Source: Deltaproteobacteria bacterium (GTDB lineage: Bacteria > Desulfobacterota > DSM-4660 > Desulfatiglandales > HGW-15). Taken from it: a stretch of DNA of 43,250 nucleotides. The DNA lies in the NCBI GenBank assembly GCA_020060215.1, contig JAGVAP010000126.1:1-43250 (forward strand), written 5' to 3'. Of this stretch, positions 38,899-43,250 are shown piece after piece. The notes beneath the pieces are model-generated. The model saw only the letters and a program-made list of their open reading frames with translations. It had not been told where the DNA came from and did not search any database. Each line of letters begins with the position of its first letter. Positions within the stretch are counted from its first letter, which is position 1. Both the position numbers and the translations under genes were made by a program.

Positions 38899-40869
38899 AT
38901 GGGGATTGCAACCGACATCATCGTCCTCGTAGTGACCGCGTTCTTCAGCGGTCTGCTCATGCAGAGGCTCGGGCAGCCGCTCATCCTGGGCTACATTGCC
39001 GTGGGCGTGGTCCTGGGGCCGCACACGGGCGGTCTCACGATCTCGAACATCCACAGCATCGAGCTGCTTGCAGAGATCGGGGTCGCGCTTCTCCTCTTCT
39101 CGCTGGGTCTCGAGTTCTCCCTCAAGGACCTCAAGGCGGTGAAGAAGGTGGCGCTCATCGGTACACCCATTCAGATCTTTCTGACCGCCGGGCTCGGGTT
39201 CGGCATAGGCTGTGGCCTGGGATGGGACTGGCGATCTTCCCTCTGGCTGGGCGCCCTCATTTCCCTCTCCAGCACCATGGTGATCCTCAAGACCCTGATG
39301 AACCAGGGGTGGCTCGGAACCCTCTCGAGCAGGGTGATGATCGGAATGCTGATCGTTCAGGACCTTGCGGTGGTTCCCTTGATGGTCATCCTGCCCAAGC
39401 TGAACGATCCGGCCGTCGGCCTCCCCGCCCTCGGGTATGCGGGTCTGAAGGCGGCCGTCTTCATCACTGCCATGGTCCTCCTGGGGACCAAGCTGTTGCC
39501 GCGACTGATGGCCTATATCGCCGAGTTCGGCTCCAGGGAGCTGTTCCTCCTGGCCATCACCGCCATCGGGCTCGGGGTCGGCTATGTCACCTACCTGGTG
39601 GGACTCTCGTTTGCCTTCGGCGCCTTTGTGGCGGGCGTGGTGCTGAGCGAGTCGGACTACGGACATCAGGCGCTGAGCGACATCATTCCGGTCAGGGACC
39701 TCTTCGGACTCCTGTTCTTCACCTCCGTGGGAATGCTGCTGGATCCGGCCTATCTTTACGATCAGTTCCGCCAGGTAGCTGTTCTGGTCCTGGCCGTGGG
39801 GATCGGCAAGGGGATCATCTTTGCGGTTCTCGCCCGCGTTTTCCACTACGGCAACGTGGTTCCCCTGGCCCTCGGGTTGGGCATGTTCCAGATCGGGGAG
39901 TTCTCCTTTGTGCTCGCGAGAGAAGGGGTGGCCACGGGATCGATCGGCAATGATGTCTATTCCCTGGTCCTCACCGTGGCGGTGTTGACCATGGCCCTGA
40001 CGCCCCTCGTATCGGGGCAAACGGCCAGGATCTATGCGATCAGAAAGCGCTGGTTCCAGCACGAGCCGCTCGAGTCCATGAACATCCCGGAGTCCGGGTT
40101 GCGGGACCATGTGGTCATTGCCGGCGCCGGGCGCGTGGGGTTTCAGATCGCGCAGGTCCTGAAGCGTTTACGTCTCCGGTTCGTGGTCATCGATCTCGAT
40201 CAGCAGAGGGTTGAGCAGGCCAAGAAGGCCGGGATGCCCGTCATCTATGGCGACGCGAGCCATGAGATCGTGCTCGAGGCCGCCAAGGTCCATCTGGGGC
40301 GTTTGCTTGTCGTGACGACGCCCTCCATCGTGGTGGCTCGGTCCATTGTGGTCCATGCGAGGCGCCTGAACAGCGCGATCGATATCGTGGCGAGGATATC
40401 CGGGCCGGATTTCATCGAGTCCTTCAGGGAGCTGAAGGTCACCGAGGTGGTGCTGCCCGAGTTCGAGGCCGGTCTGGAGATGACTCGACAGGCCCTGACG
40501 CATATGCGGATCCCCTTTCCTGAGATCCAGCGCTACACGGAGTCCCTCCGGCACGAACTGTTCGCGCCTACGATCAACTCTCATCGCGATTACAAGACCC
40601 TCGGTCAGCTCAGGATCGCGGAGAGACAATTTGATCTCCAGTGGGTCGTGATCGGGGAGGGAAGTCCGCTCGTCGGCCAATCGATCGGAGAGGCCAGGAT
40701 ACGCAAAGCGAGCGGGGCCTCGGTCGTGGGGGTCATCCGCGACGGCAGCCTTGAGCCCAACCCCGACGCCGACTTCCGCTTTCAGTTGAATGACCTGGTC
40801 GCGATCATCGGGACCGACCAGGCTCGCGAACTCTTCCGAAAGATTTCCCTTTGCGAAGAGTGCGGATGA
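38899..40869 (+). CDS. CPA2-family cation/proton antiporter with TrkA domains (KefB-like)
   Basis: A 656-residue protein. The N-terminal ~380 residues form about 12 membrane helices of the CPA2 family, with the ion-site Asp in IVQDLAVVP (~152-160) and the MLLVVGLE-type [13 protein letters not shown] segment (~67-79). A TrkA-N (RCK) domain begins at [19 protein letters not shown] (~401-419), with the acidic end of the second strand in [10 protein letters not shown] for NAD binding. A TrkA-C domain (~570-650) follows. It probably exchanges K+ or Na+ for H+, gated by nucleotide. The ATG at 38899 has no clear ribosome-binding site, and a dispersed repeat ends 21 bp upstream. The next gene begins 208 bp later. 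Confidence 0.92.
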   Translation: MGIATDIIVLVVTAFFSGLLMQRLGQPLILGYIAVGVVLGPHTGGLTISNIHSIELLAEIGVALLLFSLGLEFSLKDLKAVKKVALIGTPIQIFLTAGLGFGIGCGLGWDWRSSLWLGALISLSSTMVILKTLMNQGWLGTLSSRVMIGMLIVQDLAVVPLMVILPKLNDPAVGLPALGYAGLKAAVFITAMVLLGTKLLPRLMAYIAEFGSRELFLLAITAIGLGVGYVTYLVGLSFAFGAFVAGVVLSESDYGHQALSDIIPVRDLFGLLFFTSVGMLLDPAYLYDQFRQVAVLVLAVGIGKGIIFAVLARVFHYGNVVPLALGLGMFQIGEFSFVLAREGVATGSIGNDVYSLVLTVAVLTMALTPLVSGQTARIYAIRKRWFQHEPLESMNIPESGLRDHVVIAGAGRVGFQIAQVLKRLRLRFVVIDLDQQRVEQAKKAGMPVIYGDASHEIVLEAAKVHLGRLLVVTTPSIVVARSIVVHARRLNSAIDIVARISGPDFIESFRELKVTEVVLPEFEAGLEMTRQALTHMRIPFPEIQRYTESLRHELFAPTINSHRDYKTLGQLRIAERQFDLQWVVIGEGSPLVGQSIGEARIRKASGASVVGVIRDGSLEPNPDADFRFQLNDLVAIIGTDQARELFRKISLCEECG

Positions 40870-41077
40870 TGCCGCCGGAGGAAGGTGTGCTCCCGATAAA
40901 AACCTCCTGTGAAAAAATATCCGTTGACTTCTCTTGCCGCGGCGTCGATGTACACTCGTGGATCGGCCGAAGAGCAACCGCGACTCTCTTCAGCGACCTG
41001 CGATCAACGGTGATTCCGGGCACCCCAGTCGAGGCTCGGGAAGGGGAGGCGCGAGCCGGTTTTCGCCCATATCCGGG

Positions 41078-43250
41078 ATGAAAGAGGAGATGCGAAGCAA
41101 TACGATAGGTGGTCTCGACAGGGATCTTGCCGAACGACGTGTTCAGCCGCACAGGGGGTTGGAGTTTTGGCGCGAGCGTATCCTGCGGGCCGTCCTCGGC
41201 CTCGGCATCCTGGTCTCGGTCCTTGTGCTGGCCGTAACCATTCCTGCGCTCATCGAGACCCGGGCCTGGCTCCTCCTCATCGTGGACTTCCTGGTGTTCC
41301 TGGTCGCCTTGTCCCTGCTGCTGTTGCGGCGTACCCGTTTTGGGATCCGGGCAACGGTGACGCTGGTCCTCATGTACGCCGTCGGCACTGCCGTCACCGC
41401 GAGGATGGGGTTCCTGAGCGGCGGTCCCATCTGGCTCTTCACCGCAGCCGTGCTGGCCGGGGTGCTCCTGGGGCTGAGGGCCGCCTGGGTCGCACTGTTC
41501 CTCAACACGGTCCTGATCATCCTTCTCGGTTGGCTTCTGGCCTCCGGTCCCGCCGCAGACCCGGCGCCTTACTTCCCCACCGTCCGGAGGGCGATTGCAG
41601 CCGGCGCCAGTTTCATCCTCATGAACGCCGTTGCGGCCGCCTCCTGCGCCGTGCTGATTCGAGCGCTTCAGACGACGGCCCAGCGGGAGAAGTCCGTGGC
41701 CGAGGGACTCGAGGAGGAAAAGGCCAGACTGCTGGAGACCAAGATGCGGCTGGAAGAGGAGATCCGCTCCAGGGAGGAGATGGCGAGAAGGCTGGCGGAG
41801 AACGAGCTCCGCTACCGCTTGCTGGCGGAGAATGCGTCGGACATCATTTGGACCACGGACATGGATCTGCGCTTCAACTACGTCAGCCCCTCGGTGGAGA
41901 GGGTTCTCGGGTACACGCCTGAGGAGGCGACGGGGATGGTCCTGGAGGAGACCCTCGCCCCGGGCTCGGTGGCGGAGGTGCGGCGGGTCTGGATGGAAGA
42001 GATCGCCTTGGAGCGGGCAGGGACCGCCGATCCCCGTCGATCGAGGAGCATGGAGGTCGAGCTTCGCTGCAAGGATGGTTCCACCTCCTGGAACGAGGTC
42101 AGGGCCGGATTTGTCCGGGATGGGCAGGGCCGGGCGGTCGGGATCCTCGGCGTGAGCCGCGACATCAACAAGCGAAAGGCCGCCGAGGAGGAGAGAAGCA
42201 GGCTGCAGTCGCGCCTGGAGGCCGCCCGCAAGATGGAGGCCATTGCCACCCTCGCCGGAGGGATCGCCCACCAGTTCAACAACGCCCTTTCCGCTGTGAA
42301 CTCAGGTGTAGATCTCCTGGAAATCGCGGGCACGCGGCCCGGCGAAACATCGAGGTACACGGAATACATACGCTCGTCGGTGGGACGCATGGCCCGGTTG
42401 ACCAATCAGCTGCTGGCGTATGCCCGAGGCGGGAAATACGAGGCGAAGACCGTACGACTGGGCGACTTCGTAAGGGAGACCATCCCCCTGTTGACCTACG
42501 CCCTGAGCCCATCCGTACGGGTGCAGTCGGACCTGGACGAGGAGACCCCCTATGTGAGGATCGATCCGACCCAGATGCAGATGGTCCTCTCCGCAGTCCT
42601 CGAGAACGCCTCGGAGGCCATCGAGGGCGAGGGCACCATCCGGATTGTCTGCAGGAAAGAGTCGGTGGACGACCTCGGGAGCCTGGAGCACCATGGTTCC
42701 TCGGCCGATCTCCAGGCGGTCTTGACGGTGGAGGACAACGGCGGAGGGATGGAGGAAGAGGTCCGGACCAAGATCTTCGAGCCGTTCTTCACCACCAAGT
42801 TCAGCGGCCGGGGACTCGGCATGGCCGCTGCCTATGGCATCGTGAGGAACCACGGCGGCCGGATCGCGGTCGATTCGGAACCGGGCAGAGGCACGACCGT
42901 TCGGATCTGCCTCCCGGCCGAGAAGGAACAGAAGAGCGGTCCTGCGGAGCCCGGAGAGACGATATACAGGGGCTCGGGCAACATCCTGCTCATCGAGGAC
43001 GAAGAGCTGGTCCTGGATGCGAGCAGGCAGCTGCTGGAGCACTTGGGGTACCGTGTCCTGAGCGTCCGGACCGCTGCGGGAGCTCTGGAGGCGGTCGAGA
43101 CGTTCGAGGGGGAGGTCATCCTGGCCATCCTGGATATCGTGCTGCCCGACATGAACGGTGAAACCCTTTTCCCCTTGCTCCTGAAGGCGCGTCCCCGGAT
43201 GAAGGTGCTGGTCTGCAGCGGCTACTCCCTGGAAGGCCACGCGGAGAAGA
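41078..43250 (+). CDS. Membrane PAS hybrid histidine kinase, 3' end outside window
   Basis: The frame is open to the window end (724 codons seen). Six membrane helices (~36-56, 64-84, 92-108, 116-136, 138-155, 172-196) form an MASE-like sensor. A coiled coil (~200-240) leads to one PAS domain (~245-370, GYTPEEATG; ending [13 protein letters not shown]). Then come HisKA with His398 in GGIAHQFNN, an ATPase domain ([11 protein letters not shown] at ~511, EDNGGGM at ~550, [18 protein letters not shown] at ~580-597) and a receiver domain from ~640 with its phospho-Asp in AILDIVLPD (~690). The window cuts it after the Thr/Ser loop. The ATG at 41078 is uncertain; another in-frame ATG lies 12 bp later. 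It is a different architecture from the soluble kinase at 15 kb. Confidence 0.88.
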   Translation, partial: MKEEMRSNTIGGLDRDLAERRVQPHRGLEFWRERILRAVLGLGILVSVLVLAVTIPALIETRAWLLLIVDFLVFLVALSLLLLRRTRFGIRATVTLVLMYAVGTAVTARMGFLSGGPIWLFTAAVLAGVLLGLRAAWVALFLNTVLIILLGWLLASGPAADPAPYFPTVRRAIAAGASFILMNAVAAASCAVLIRALQTTAQREKSVAEGLEEEKARLLETKMRLEEEIRSREEMARRLAENELRYRLLAENASDIIWTTDMDLRFNYVSPSVERVLGYTPEEATGMVLEETLAPGSVAEVRRVWMEEIALERAGTADPRRSRSMEVELRCKDGSTSWNEVRAGFVRDGQGRAVGILGVSRDINKRKAAEEERSRLQSRLEAARKMEAIATLAGGIAHQFNNALSAVNSGVDLLEIAGTRPGETSRYTEYIRSSVGRMARLTNQLLAYARGGKYEAKTVRLGDFVRETIPLLTYALSPSVRVQSDLDEETPYVRIDPTQMQMVLSAVLENASEAIEGEGTIRIVCRKESVDDLGSLEHHGSSADLQAVLTVEDNGGGMEEEVRTKIFEPFFTTKFSGRGLGMAAAYGIVRNHGGRIAVDSEPGRGTTVRICLPAEKEQKSGPAEPGETIYRGSGNILLIEDEELVLDASRQLLEHLGYRVLSVRTAAGALEAVETFEGEVILAILDIVLPDMNGETLFPLLLKARPRMKVLVCSGYSLEGHAEK

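Noticed and set aside
37816..40110. 764-codon minus-strand open frame
   Set aside because: It runs antisense through dctP, the receiver gene, a terminator and the antiporter. It is His/Gln/Asp/Gly-rich, without family motifs, and crosses several real gene borders.
40924..40956. TTGACT and TACACT as a promoter for the last kinase gene
   Set aside because: The spacing is 21 bp, too long for a sigma-70 promoter, and no better -10 box lies at 16-18 bp.
1..43250. CRISPR array, tRNA, rRNA, prophage or complete insertion sequence
   Set aside because: No regularly spaced repeats, no tRNA-like cloverleaf I could recognise, and no integrase or transposase frame was seen.

Overview
The window is GC-rich, densely coded bacterial DNA. 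The gene content points to an anaerobic, metabolically broad deltaproteobacterium (Desulfobacterota, Syntrophia- or Desulfobacteria-like). It has two TRAP carboxylate transporters, two acyl-CoA synthetases, an acyl-CoA dehydrogenase, a B12-dependent acyl-CoA mutase, a fumarate-reductase-like flavoprotein, a molybdopterin oxidoreductase, an archaeal-type fructose-bisphosphate aldolase/phosphatase and large PAS hybrid histidine kinases. This taxonomic call is inferred from gene content and protein style; there is no rRNA to confirm it. I see no tRNA, rRNA, CRISPR array, complete insertion sequence or prophage.

Layout. 1-2.4 kb (minus): the 5' part of a dCACHE chemoreceptor gene and, upstream of it, a periplasmic binding protein. 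2.8-3.3 kb: a ywbE-like gene followed directly by the wreck of a PIN-domain (VapC) toxin gene. 3.7-7.6 kb: a molybdopterin oxidoreductase and an acyl-CoA synthetase. 7.8-8.7 kb: a conserved-looking gene of unknown function. 9.3-13.1 kb: fructose-bisphosphate aldolase/phosphatase, a YetF/DUF421 membrane protein, a DUF2267 protein, a TRIC-type channel and a small metallo-beta-lactamase-fold hydrolase. 13.1-14.9 kb: a livF fragment, an acyl-CoA dehydrogenase with a good promoter and operator-like site, and an internally deleted transaldolase pseudogene. 15.1-19.3 kb: a hybrid kinase overlapping a second metallo-beta-lactamase-fold gene, a metacaspase and a small unknown gene. 19.5-26.1 kb: a stand-alone GMP-synthase ATP-pyrophosphatase, a dctQMP TRAP operon (minus), a membrane protein with a gluzincin-like HExxH motif, an exported isochorismatase-family hydrolase and an OmpA-like lipoprotein.

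26.6-38.7 kb is the most coherent block. A minus-strand operon (acyl-CoA mutase large subunit, B12-binding subunit, TetR regulator) starts at a strong promoter whose start region is covered by a perfect 18-bp palindrome. Divergent from it are a MmgE/PrpD protein, an acyl-CoA synthetase overlapping a fumarate-reductase-like flavoprotein, a DUF3237 protein, a complete dctQMP transporter and a lone receiver-domain protein. I read this as a carboxylic-acid uptake, activation and carbon-skeleton-rearrangement pathway. The mutase lacks the Tyr/Arg pair that methylmalonyl-CoA mutase uses for its substrate, so the substrate is probably something else. The window closes with a KefB/CPA2-type antiporter and a membrane hybrid histidine kinase cut by the window end.

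Three decayed genes (vapC, livF, talC) and several intergenic hairpin repeat families show local gene loss and repeat spread.
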